From contig JAICRQ010000184.1 in NCBI GenBank assembly GCA_025966435.1, forward strand, positions 1 to 6,913: DNA of 6,913 bases, in the 5' to 3' direction. A program made the position numbers and the translations under genes. Each line of letters begins with the position of its first letter. Position 1 is the stretch's first letter. This DNA comes from Anaerolineales bacterium (lineage in GTDB: Bacteria; Chloroflexota; Anaerolineae; Anaerolineales; Villigracilaceae). This document shows, in pieces, positions 1 through 5,645 of this stretch. The notes below the pieces were generated by a model. That model saw only the letters and a program-made list of their open reading frames with translations. It did not search any database and was not told the DNA's origin.

Positions 1-154
1 CATTGACGAAGTCTCGGTTCACGTCGTCCCTGTGCTGTTCGGCAGCGGCACGCCCTTGTTCGGAGACCTGGACAGCAAACACATCTCGCTTGAAACGATC
101 GAAGTGATCGAAACTCCGGCGGTGATCCATCTGCGGTTCCGCCTCTTGAAGTAA
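1..154 (+). CDS. RibD_C / dihydrofolate reductase-like protein, C-terminal end (partial)
   Basis: Reading in the frame that starts at base 2 gives 50 residues and a TAA at 152-154; the gene begins before the window. The visible part contains VSVHVVPVLFGSGTPLF and then LETIEVIETPAVIHLRFRLLK. This is the usual end of the RibD C-terminal (pyrimidine reductase/dihydrofolate reductase-like) fold, in which the HxxPVLxGxGxPLF segment helps form the NADPH site and a last beta strand closes the domain. Many such stand-alone proteins are NADPH reductases of unknown substrate, so riboflavin synthesis cannot be assumed. No clear terminator follows the stop. Confidence is good for the family and low for the function. 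Confidence 0.8.
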   Translation, partial: IDEVSVHVVPVLFGSGTPLFGDLDSKHISLETIEVIETPAVIHLRFRLLK

Positions 155-415
155 CCCTGGTGATAGTGAGTAAGCTTGGCGAAGGTCTGATAAATTACAG
201 GGATTATGTGAAAACAGGAGACCTGCGGTCACGATCTCGGGGGCATAACGCACATTCCCCTGTCGACGGGTTTGGCAATGGAAGTTAAGGCTGCAGGATG
301 AAAACCCTATCTGGCCAGGGGGGCTATTCCTTATTGTTAACATCCAACTTGCCCATTAACATCTGCCCCCTAAGATCTATGTTATCTCAATTAATGGTAA
401 GGATGAAACAAACTG
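155..415. other. Intergenic stretch without a recognisable gene
   Basis: No open frame here resembles a protein family on either strand. The distal part carries a pair of TTAACATC direct repeats (337-344 and 356-363) and a possible promoter for the small gene at 416. The rest shows nothing I can name. Confidence 0.5.
356..383 (+). promoter_or_regulatory. Possible promoter for the small membrane peptide gene
   Basis: A -35-like TTAACA (356-361, five of six matches to TTGACA) is followed, after 16 bases, by TATGTT (378-383, four of six matches to TATAAT). Transcription would start near 390, about 26 bases ahead of the ATG at 416. The -35 box lies in the second of two TTAACATC direct repeats spaced 19 bases start to start, so an activator site is also possible. 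The box matches are only moderate. Confidence 0.35.
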
Positions 416-592
416 ATGAATTTAAACCAAGACCCACAGCCCACGGAACGGGTTGGTATCGGAAAACAGATCTCTGATTTATGGAACTCTAGAAACAGGA
501 TAGCCAGACTAATGATCTGGGCAACTGCTGGACTGGTTCTCAATTGTTGTTGCGTAATCATTCCGCTTTGGGACAGCTCAGGGGGGCCATAA
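416..592 (+). CDS. Possible 58-residue single-pass membrane peptide
   Basis: An ATG at 416 opens 58 codons ending in TAA at 590-592. The first 30 or so residues are polar (MNLNQDPQPTERVGIGKQ, then a stretch rich in Asn and Arg). Residues about 32-52 form a hydrophobic run (LMIWATAGLVLNCCCVIIPLW) with three consecutive cysteines, and the tail is DSSGGP. Positive charges before the segment suggest the N-terminus stays in the cytoplasm. AAGGA at 399-403 could bind the ribosome, though a 12-base spacing is long. A promoter-like pair lies at 356-383 and a terminator-like stem-loop follows at 679-724. I recognise no family. The case rests on the charged head plus membrane-segment layout and the flanking signals, and it could still be chance. 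Confidence 0.4.
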   Translation: MNLNQDPQPTERVGIGKQISDLWNSRNRIARLMIWATAGLVLNCCCVIIPLWDSSGGP

Positions 593-678
593 AGCGGCAC
601 ACATTCAATGGGATGGAAGCAGTAAGGGTGTTTGTTCTGGCAAATTATTGCAATGTGTTGAAAAAGCCAACTGTGAAA

Positions 679-724
679 CACAAACAAAAAGTCTCCTTGC
701 TTTCCGGAAGGCTTTTTGTTTGTG
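679..724. terminator. Two-way intrinsic terminator between convergent genes
   Basis: Bases 679-691 (CACAAACAAAAAG) are perfectly complementary to 712-724 (CTTTTTGTTTGTG), 13 pairs. Inside, CCTT (695-698) can pair with AAGG (708-711). Read on either strand, the stem ends in a T-rich arm after an A-rich one, as in bidirectional terminators. It lies between the plus-strand small gene (ends 592) and the minus-strand DNA glycosylase gene (ends 821), so it could stop both. No gene is visible between 593 and 820. Confidence 0.65.
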
Positions 725-820
725 CGTGAGGCACCAAGTAATCTTCAAGAGCCGATAGTCCGGGTGAAGGTTCGAACTTGATGAAGATCATGCCGTCTTT
801 TCACCGGCAAGGACCTGCAG

Positions 821-1603
821 TCACGAGAGGTTTGGCTGATCTAAATTTTCATCTCCCATCTGGCAGACAGGGCAGAAATGGCTGATACGATTTCTTTTCC
901 CCGTTTTCTCTCGTTTCACCTTTGCCCCGCAGCGAGGACAAATCGATTTTTGATAAATATCCAGATGTTTTCTTAATTGAAATACTTTCCGCCATTTATA
1001 AAAAAGAAGAGAGAATTTCTTCGTTTCTGCTATCAATTCCTTTAATTGGGAGGGTGGAATCTCTTTGACTTTCGTTTCAGGGTGAATACGCACTCTCCAC
1101 AGCACTTCGTTTTTAATGATATTTCCCACGCCGGCAAATATTTCCTGGTCCAGTAAAACATCCGCAATCAGTGCATCAGGCTTTGAAGAGATGGAGTCAA
1201 ACGCTTTGTCAGGGCTCCATTTCGGGGACATAATATCGATCGTAAAATCGTAGCTGGCTTTCGCATTTCTCGTTTCTAGAAATTTGACGGAACAGCTAAA
1301 AAGCTTAATGTTGCCGTTCTCAAAATCCAGTTGAAGCCTTGGCGTGTAGGCTCTTTTGTAGTCACCTGTTAAGGTAGAGTGATTGAGTTCCGCTTCAAAT
1401 GCACCAAACAGCAAAAAGTGAGTGCGAAGAGCAAACTCATCAAACTGAATGATCAGGTGTTTCCCCCAGGAAAAAATACTTTTTACTTCTTTACCTAAAA
1501 TTCTTTCCTTTTCTATTTTGGTGTTGCCAGATACGGACAGCACGGTTTTACCCCTAAAGGGCTTCAGTTGATTGGCGGCTAAATAAAGCGAAGGTCCTTC
1601 CAT
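821..1603 (-). CDS. Fpg/Nei-family DNA glycosylase (endonuclease VIII-like), catalytic proline missing
   Basis: The 260-residue product matches the Fpg/Nei base-excision repair family, whose members remove oxidised bases and nick the abasic site. The beta-sandwich N-terminal domain spans about 1-120, with Lys48 in SWGKHL at the place of the conserved strand-cleavage lysine. The helix-two-turn-helix DNA-binding region is about 145-175 (DQEIFAGVGNIIKNEVLWR). A C-terminal zinc finger has Cys222, Cys225, Cys244 and Cys247. The start is fixed: a TAA lies four codons upstream in frame, and AAGGGAAAGAG precedes the ATG. The protein therefore begins Met-Glu-Gly-Pro, whereas the usual family start is Met-Pro-Glu-Gly-Pro, with Pro2 acting as the Schiff-base nucleophile. 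The sequence resembles a subgroup I associate with Bacteroidota. Base composition is much more AT-rich than the 2312-5608 block, which hints at transfer. The family call is firm; activity is uncertain. Confidence 0.92.
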   Translation of the reverse strand: MEGPSLYLAANQLKPFRGKTVLSVSGNTKIEKERILGKEVKSIFSWGKHLIIQFDEFALRTHFLLFGAFEAELNHSTLTGDYKRAYTPRLQLDFENGNIKLFSCSVKFLETRNAKASYDFTIDIMSPKWSPDKAFDSISSKPDALIADVLLDQEIFAGVGNIIKNEVLWRVRIHPETKVKEIPPSQLKELIAETKKFSLLFYKWRKVFQLRKHLDIYQKSICPRCGAKVKREKTGKRNRISHFCPVCQMGDENLDQPNLS

Positions 1604-1609
1604 CTCTTT

Positions 1610-1645
1610 CCCTTATTTTAAGTGGATATTTTCAGCAAAGCAAAA
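1610..1645 (-). promoter_or_regulatory. Possible promoter of the glycosylase gene, overlapping the upstream terminator
   Basis: On the minus strand TTGCTT is followed after 17 bases by TAAAAT, which lies just ahead of the AAGGGAAAGAG ribosome site. The -35 half falls in the T-tract of the terminator at 1642-1668, and the transcript would have almost no leader. Box quality is moderate and the geometry is tight. The alternative is read-through from the upstream gene. Confidence 0.3.
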
Positions 1646-1668
1646 AGGGCTGGGATTTCACCAGCCCT
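1642..1668 (-). terminator. Intrinsic terminator after the 59-residue gene
   Basis: Read on the minus strand, AGGGCTGG and CCAGCCCT form an 8-pair stem (1661-1668 with 1646-1653) around a 7-base loop, followed at once by TTTTT (1642-1646 on the opposite strand). This is a textbook intrinsic terminator. It lies 35 bases past the stop codon of the minus-strand gene at 1703-1882, which supports that gene being transcribed. Confidence 0.85.
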
Positions 1669-1702
1669 CTCTAAGGGTATCACGAGCCTGAGGAATTTCC
1701 AA

Positions 1703-1882
1703 TCAATAATTGGATCCTTCTTCCCAATACTCTTTCCAGGCGGCTACCCATTCTGGTTCGGTAAATATCGTTTCCGGGTGATCATGAAGAATGCGCTCGC
1801 CCATAACCCACACAATATACGCTTCAAGCGACTTGTCTCTTGGACGAGATGCATATGTCTTTGTATTTAGGTGACTTTCCAT
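1703..1882 (-). CDS. Conserved-looking 59-residue protein of unknown function
   Basis: An ATG at 1882-1880 opens 59 codons, ending in TGA at 1705-1703. The product begins MESHLNTKTYASRPRDKSLE and ends EYWEEGSNY. It is soluble and rich in Trp, Tyr and Glu: residues about 19-32 look helical (LEAYIVWVMGERIL), then HDHPETIF, then a helix with four Trp residues in its neighbourhood (PEWVAAWKEYW). There is no signal peptide or membrane segment. A strong terminator follows within 35 bases, and the broken spoVS-family gene ends 33 bases upstream on the same strand, so the two probably shared a transcript. AGG about 10 bases upstream of the ATG may be the ribosome site. I do not recognise the family. 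The opposite-strand frame over this region (1622-1870) looks like a shadow. Confidence 0.65.
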   Translation of the reverse strand: MESHLNTKTYASRPRDKSLEAYIVWVMGERILHDHPETIFTEPEWVAAWKEYWEEGSNY

Positions 1883-1915
1883 AGAGAAAACCTGTTAGTC
1901 TGACAGTAAATTGAT

Positions 1916-2205
1916 TCAGATAGAAGGATCCACCACGATCTTGATGGCGGTGATATGCCGATCCTAGATGAGGACATTTGAGTATTCTGGAGCGCAAGTG
2001 ATAGAGATATCTTCCGCCATCAGATAACCTTTTGCCACAGAAAGAGCCTTCACGGCCCGATGGACTGCTTCCGCGCCAATGGCTTCAATCTGGGCTATAA
2101 AAAATGTATGGTTATTGAGTACACTAATTGTATTCAATTTAGATCTCCATTTCGTTCCCGTTTTGCGACTCGGCATCACATCACGGTGAGATTTTTATTT
2201 GTCAT
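1916..2205 (-). pseudogene. spoVS: Broken SpoVS-family gene (frameshift plus in-frame amber)
   Basis: The frame ending at 1964 contains the SpoVS core: QIEAIGAEAVHRAVKALSVA, then GYL, then ISITCAPEYSNVLI. Known SpoVS proteins (about 86 residues; small Alba-like proteins that affect sporulation or septation) carry AEIQAIGAGAVNQAVKA and IDLICIPAF at the same places. A TAG at 1966-1964 interrupts the frame, yet the next codons read DRHITAIKIVVDPSI and then TGA at 1918-1916. This fits the usual SpoVS end (ERTAIKLIVEP) without a gap. At the other end, TGATG is tandemly repeated (2174-2183). Removing one copy joins MTNKNLTVM to the core frame and gives a 94-residue protein. Two independent lesions argue for a decayed gene rather than one sequencing slip. 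Today's DNA can make only a 9-residue leader peptide and a 71-residue fragment, perhaps by restart at the GTG or ATG codons within the duplication (2179 or 2176). An ATG at 2214 is an alternative original start. Confidence 0.75.
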
Positions 2206-2234
2206 CCCTTCCATTGGGATGAAATTGCATCGGG

Positions 2235-2263
2235 ATTTTAAAGGGTAAGTACCTCTTCACCAA
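2235..2263 (-). promoter_or_regulatory. Sigma70-like promoter ahead of the spoVS relic and the 59-residue gene
   Basis: On the minus strand TTGGTG (2263-2258) and TAAAAT (2240-2235; five of six matches to TATAAT) are 17 bases apart. The predicted start is near 2228, about 20 bases before the ATG candidates at 2214 and 2205. It would drive the unit that ends at the 1642-1668 terminator. The -35 match is only three of six. Confidence 0.5.
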
Positions 2264-2311
2264 TAGGCACGCAAGAGGTTGAAATAGACATATGTACTTA
2301 TTCTGGTTTCG

Positions 2312-2836
2312 CTAAAACTCTTCCAGCGCCTGCTCCTCGCGGCGGATACGGTCGCGCAGCAGCAGGAGGTTGGCAACGCCGAATAGGGCGGACGTGAGAT
2401 AGGCAGAGTGCAGCAGCGGCACAGCCAGGATTTCCAGTTCCACCCCCAGGTAATTTGGATGGCGTATATAGCGGTAGATGCTGTGCCGCACCGGCACCCC
2501 CGCGGGTCCGGGAACGGTCATCACCCGCGTGGACCAGCGCCAGCCCAGCGCGCGGATGGCGGTCAGGCGTAACGTTTGCCCCGCTGCAAATAAGGCGAAG
2601 GCGAGTGTTGCCAATCGGGGGCGGAATTTACGCCTGCCGGCGAAGACTTCTAGCAGCATGGACGCGAACCAGGCGGCATGCAAGGTTACGATCCGGCGGT
2701 AGGTCTCGGGTGCGTGCTCACGCCCGCCAACGCGGAGCATCCGTTGTTCGTTACGGCGGCTCAGGTGCAGCTCGAACATGCGCTGTACGCCCAGAGCTGT
2801 GACGAAACCCAGGAACAGCAAACGCGTACTTACCAC
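2312..2836 (-). CDS. ICMT-family membrane methyltransferase (BpsB-like)
   Basis: The 174-residue product is an integral-membrane methyltransferase of the isoprenylcysteine carboxyl methyltransferase fold. Hydrophobic segments lie near 5-19, 50-66, 75-95 and 132-160. The signature motifs are near the C-terminus: YRYIRHPNYLG (121-131) and the RIRREEQAL stretch (163-171), which in this family bind S-adenosylmethionine. The N-terminal QRMFELHLSRRNE and GGREH pattern is shared with Bacillus BpsB (YpbQ), which O-methylates the alkylpyrones made by the type III polyketide synthase BpsA. Here the gene directly follows such a synthase: its GTG start overlaps the synthase stop codon by 7 bases, so translation is probably coupled. 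A lipid-like polyketide is the likely substrate, rather than a prenylated protein. No terminator is clear after its stop. Confidence 0.88.
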   Translation of the reverse strand: MVSTRLLFLGFVTALGVQRMFELHLSRRNEQRMLRVGGREHAPETYRRIVTLHAAWFASMLLEVFAGRRKFRPRLATLAFALFAAGQTLRLTAIRALGWRWSTRVMTVPGPAGVPVRHSIYRYIRHPNYLGVELEILAVPLLHSAYLTSALFGVANLLLLRDRIRREEQALEEF

Positions 2837-3894
2837 CGCAGCAGCACCAGCTCAGCGCAGAATGCCGGTCCCATCGCCATCAGTACCGCCCACTCACCCG
2901 ATTTCGGCTGCAAGCGTTTCATGGTCTTATCCAGGATCAGCAGCACCGAAGCAGACGAGACATTCCCTACCTCAGCCAGAGTCTCCCAGCTCAACGTGAG
3001 GGCTTCGTCGGGCAAGCCCAGCCCGTCTGCCAGTGCCTGGATGACACGGGGTCCGCCCGGGTGCACCAGCCAGTGATCGATATCGGTAATGGTCAGACCG
3101 TGCCTGCTCAGAAAGGCTTCCATGCTCGGCCGCACCTCGGACTGTGCCAGCCCGGCAATGTCCGCACTGAGCAGCACTTTGAAACCGCTGTTCGTCACGT
3201 CCCAGCCCATGATGTGCTCCGTCTCCGGGAAGAACTGCGACTGCGAATCGATCACCCGGGGCATGCCAGGCTTTGCCCGAGGGTGGTCATCGCCTACCAT
3301 CAGCACCGCCGCGGCGCCGTCGCCGAACAGCCCGCTGGCAACCAGGTTCGCCATCGACAGGTCATCGCGTTGGAGCGTGAGACTACACAGCTCGACGGCG
3401 AACAGGATCACAGCCTCGTCCGGGTGCCCGCGCAGGTAGTCTGCTGTGCGGGCGATGCCTGCCGCGCCGCCCACACAGCCCAGCCCGAACAGCGGCAGGC
3501 GTTTCATACCCCGCGAAAACGGGATGCGGTTCATCAGCCGTGCATCCAGGGACGGCACGGCGATGCCCGTGGTGGAGATGACCGTCAACTGGTCCACCTC
3601 CTGCGGGCTCATTTGCAGCTGGTCCAGCAGGGCACAGATCGTTTTCTCGCCCAGATCCAGCGCCGCTTCGATATAGGCGTTATTCCGTTCCTCGAACGTC
3701 GAGGGTTCTTTATAGCGTTCGAGGGGCCAGGACAGGTAGCGACCGTTGACTTTTACGTTCGTGTAGAACTGCTCCAGGGGTTTCAAGATGGATGCTCGCC
3801 TTGGCTTCCATTCCTCCTGTGCCGCGGTGAGCAGTGTGCTTTGCGGGTAATAATATTCGGGGAAACCGGTTGTTGCAGAAACAATGACAGGCAT
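2830..3894 (-). CDS. Type III polyketide synthase (chalcone/stilbene synthase family, BpsA-like)
   Basis: The 354-residue protein has the standard length and full catalytic triad of type III polyketide synthases: Cys140 in LFGLGCVGGAAG, His278 in LVHPGGP and Asn311 in GNVSSAS. These soluble dimers extend an acyl-CoA starter with malonyl-CoA units and cyclise the chain. YKEPSTFEERNNAYIE near the N-terminus, VELCSLTLQ, LFGDGAAAVL, MGWDVTNSGFKV and the C-terminal MGPAFCAELVLL match the bacterial BpsA/alkylpyrone and alkylresorcinol synthase branch, which takes long fatty acyl-CoA. I chose the ATG at 3894: it gives the family's usual N-terminus (PVIVSATTGFPEYYYP) and is preceded by AAAGAGAG. A GTG at 3957 would add 21 atypical residues. 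It lies between two alpha/beta hydrolase genes and a methyltransferase gene on the same strand. Chain length and ring type (pyrone or resorcinol) cannot be read from the sequence. Confidence 0.95.
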   Translation of the reverse strand: MPVIVSATTGFPEYYYPQSTLLTAAQEEWKPRRASILKPLEQFYTNVKVNGRYLSWPLERYKEPSTFEERNNAYIEAALDLGEKTICALLDQLQMSPQEVDQLTVISTTGIAVPSLDARLMNRIPFSRGMKRLPLFGLGCVGGAAGIARTADYLRGHPDEAVILFAVELCSLTLQRDDLSMANLVASGLFGDGAAAVLMVGDDHPRAKPGMPRVIDSQSQFFPETEHIMGWDVTNSGFKVLLSADIAGLAQSEVRPSMEAFLSRHGLTITDIDHWLVHPGGPRVIQALADGLGLPDEALTLSWETLAEVGNVSSASVLLILDKTMKRLQPKSGEWAVLMAMGPAFCAELVLLRW

Positions 3895-4073
3895 GCAACT
3901 CTCTTTCTGAAACTCTCCGGGGATGATCACCCCTTTCGCGTGCCGGAGGTTTTTCACAAATACCTGCTAATACAAACGAAAAAAGCCGGAACTTGTTCGT
4001 TCTGCGAATACGTCGCCTGCGGGGCGATGGAGTGCAACGTGGATCAGGTAAGGTAAAGGGAGGTACTGTCGCT
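3895..4073 (-). promoter_or_regulatory. Long gap within the polyketide operon, with a possible operator
   Basis: The 179 bases between the hydrolase stop and the synthase ATG contrast with the overlaps elsewhere in the unit. They contain a near-palindrome GGGATGATCACCCC (3920-3933; one mismatched pair), 25 bases before the ATG. They also hold an imperfect hairpin ending in T residues, AACGAA with TTCGTT around AAG and CTT. I find no convincing -10/-35 pair. It may be a regulatory leader, a partial terminator or simply spacer. Confidence 0.3.
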
Positions 4074-4841
4074 CTAATTGCTGCGAGCAGCAAACGTACG
4101 CACCAGCGCTGCCAGCTGCTCGGGATGTGTGTAATTCGGCACGTGCGCAGCCTCCTGAATTACCGCCACCTGTCCCTGTGGCAACAGCGCCGTCGCCCGG
4201 CCGATCGCCGACATCGGCACGATCCGATCGTGTTTGCCGCCGACAACCAGTGCCGGCACCTGCACCTGCGGTAACCACGTCTCCAGCGGGGAACGCTGCA
4301 TGTGGCGCAGCGTCAGCACCGTGCGCCGCAACCCTGCCTTCAGGAAATCCCGGAACATAATCGCCCAGGACGACGGTGGTTCGCGCACGAAATCGTTCAA
4401 TGCCCGTCCTACGAGCCGGAACGTGTTGCGCCCGCCTCGATCGCCGAGCGGCGACACCAGTATCGCCCCTGCCACAAGTTCGGGGTGGCGCGACGCCACG
4501 ACTGACACGGTATGGCAGCCCATCGAATTTCCCAGCAGATAAGCCCGCTCCAACCCGACGGCGTCCATCCACACTTTCAGAGCCTCCCCCAGCTCCGCTA
4601 TGGTCAGCACCCGCCGCGGCTTTTCGCTCCGCCCGAACCCCGGTAAATCCGGTATGTACACTGTGAAGTCACGCGTGAGTGCCGCCGCCGTTGGCAGCAG
4701 GTAGTTCCCCGAAACGGTGAGCCCGTGGACCAGCACCACTGACTTCCGTCCGCTGCCCCCCTTGCGGTAGTGCATTCGACAGCCATCCACCATCACCCAA
4801 TGGCTGGGCATGGACGCCAGCTGTTCCCGTTTGTGCTTCAT
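4074..4841 (-). CDS. Alpha/beta hydrolase A
   Basis: The 255-residue protein has the alpha/beta hydrolase fold and an apparently complete triad: Ser106 in the nucleophile elbow GNSMG (104-108), Asp205 in GGKHDRIVP and His233 in EAAHVPNYTHP. The oxyanion-hole HG is at 39-40 (VVLVHGLTVSGN), and PDLPGFGRSEKP follows, as in the esterase/lipase and C-C hydrolase families. There is no signal peptide, so it acts in the cytoplasm. Its ATG overlaps the TGA of the upstream hydrolase gene (ATGA, 4838-4841), which implies coupled translation; GGGGAAG just upstream can serve as ribosome site. Its place before a polyketide synthase suggests a thioesterase or hydrolase acting on acyl or polyketide intermediates. 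Substrate is not deducible. It is a paralogue of its neighbour but well diverged. Confidence 0.9.
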   Translation of the reverse strand: MKHKREQLASMPSHWVMVDGCRMHYRKGGSGRKSVVLVHGLTVSGNYLLPTAAALTRDFTVYIPDLPGFGRSEKPRRVLTIAELGEALKVWMDAVGLERAYLLGNSMGCHTVSVVASRHPELVAGAILVSPLGDRGGRNTFRLVGRALNDFVREPPSSWAIMFRDFLKAGLRRTVLTLRHMQRSPLETWLPQVQVPALVVGGKHDRIVPMSAIGRATALLPQGQVAVIQEAAHVPNYTHPEQLAALVRTFAARSN

Positions 4842-5608
4842 TGTTCTTCCCCGGGGTATTGCGAATCATCGGCCGCTAGAAAATCAAGTAGCAGCTCGTT
4901 AAAACGCTGCGGCCGGTCCCACATCGGGTTATGTCCTGCACCCTCTATGCAAACAAAGCGGGCTCTTGCCAGCCGTTCTGTTAGTCTGCGTCCCAGTTCC
5001 GGGACCAGCAGCGTGTCCTTTTCCCCCCAGATCACCATCGTCTCTGCCTGCACCGCCCCCAGCCGGTCAGATAGGTCCGCGCTGAGCACCTCACGGGTCA
5101 TTCGCCACATCGTGCGTGGACCCGCCCGCAGCACGTCGCTTACCAGCACCGGCAAAAAGCTCAGGCTCATGTAACGCCCTGCCCTCACCAGATCCACTGC
5201 GTGACGCAGCAGCCCCGGACCCATCGGCAATACCAGCGCGTTCACGAGCACCAGCCGCCGCACCACCTCTGGCGCCGTCGCTGCCACTTCCGTCGCAATG
5301 TAGCCGCCCATGGAATGCCCTACAAGGTGCGCCTGCGTGATCCCCGCGACTTGCAGCCACTCTGCCAGCCAGCTTCCTGCCTCTCGCAGCACTAAGCGCT
5401 GCCCGCGGCTGCGGCCGAAACCCACCACATCCACGTTATACACCCGGTAGCGCTGCGCCAGCACCGGTACGTTGTACGCCCACCAGCGCCCCGAGCCAGA
5501 CAGCCCGTGAATCAGAACCACAGCCGGTCCGTCCCCGGTCACTTCGTAATGCACCGTTAGCGGACCCACCTTCGCCAGCTGCTGTACTGTTTTTACCTGG
5601 TCGATCAT
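4838..5608 (-). CDS. Alpha/beta hydrolase B, first gene of the polyketide unit
   Basis: With the ATG at 5608 the protein has 256 residues. The alpha/beta hydrolase landmarks are the oxyanion loop HGLSGSGRWW (34-43), VDVVGFGRS (59-67), Ser99 in GHSMGG (97-102), Asp198 in GEKDTLLVP and His226 in GAGHNPMWDRP. The cap domain (about 125-185) is rich in Leu, Val and Arg, which suits a hydrophobic substrate. AGGAG (5620-5624 on the opposite strand) lies 11 bases before this ATG but only 5 before an in-frame GTG at 5614, so the true start may add two residues. A TTG at 5641 gives a less likely longer form. It is the first gene of a four-gene minus-strand unit, with a promoter and a terminator-like hairpin upstream. 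Family is sure; the enzymatic reaction is unknown. Confidence 0.9.
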   Translation of the reverse strand: MIDQVKTVQQLAKVGPLTVHYEVTGDGPAVVLIHGLSGSGRWWAYNVPVLAQRYRVYNVDVVGFGRSRGQRLVLREAGSWLAEWLQVAGITQAHLVGHSMGGYIATEVAATAPEVVRRLVLVNALVLPMGPGLLRHAVDLVRAGRYMSLSFLPVLVSDVLRAGPRTMWRMTREVLSADLSDRLGAVQAETMVIWGEKDTLLVPELGRRLTERLARARFVCIEGAGHNPMWDRPQRFNELLLDFLAADDSQYPGEEQ

Positions 5609-5645
5609 TCGCACTTTGTCTCCTGCTGCCTTCAAAAGCAATGGA

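Noticed and set aside
391..687. A 98-codon minus-strand frame
   Set aside because: No family resemblance and no ribosome site. It overlaps the better supported plus-strand small gene and enters the terminator stem.
645..791. A short minus-strand frame from an ATG at 791
   Set aside because: It runs straight through the perfect inverted repeat of the terminator and resembles no family.
735..800. GGTTCGAAC at 769-777 looks like a tRNA T-loop
   Set aside because: The flanking bases do not form a proper T stem, and I cannot build acceptor, D or anticodon arms at the right distances.
220..826. A 15-base near-repeat (GACCTGCGGTCACGA at 220-234; one mismatch at 812-826) flanking the small gene and ending at the glycosylase stop, suggestive of insertion or attachment ends
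   Set aside because: About one such 14-of-15 match is expected by chance among all position pairs in a 7-kb window. No recombinase gene or extended repeat supports it.
3061..4056. A 331-codon plus-strand open frame, the longest on that strand
   Set aside because: It lies antisense to the type III polyketide synthase, whose triad and length are complete. The composition is His/Arg/Gln-rich, as expected from a GC-rich shadow frame.
3967..4572. A 201-codon minus-strand frame overlapping hydrolase A
   Set aside because: It is Gly/Ala/Arg-rich with no family resemblance and overlaps the clear alpha/beta hydrolase in another frame.
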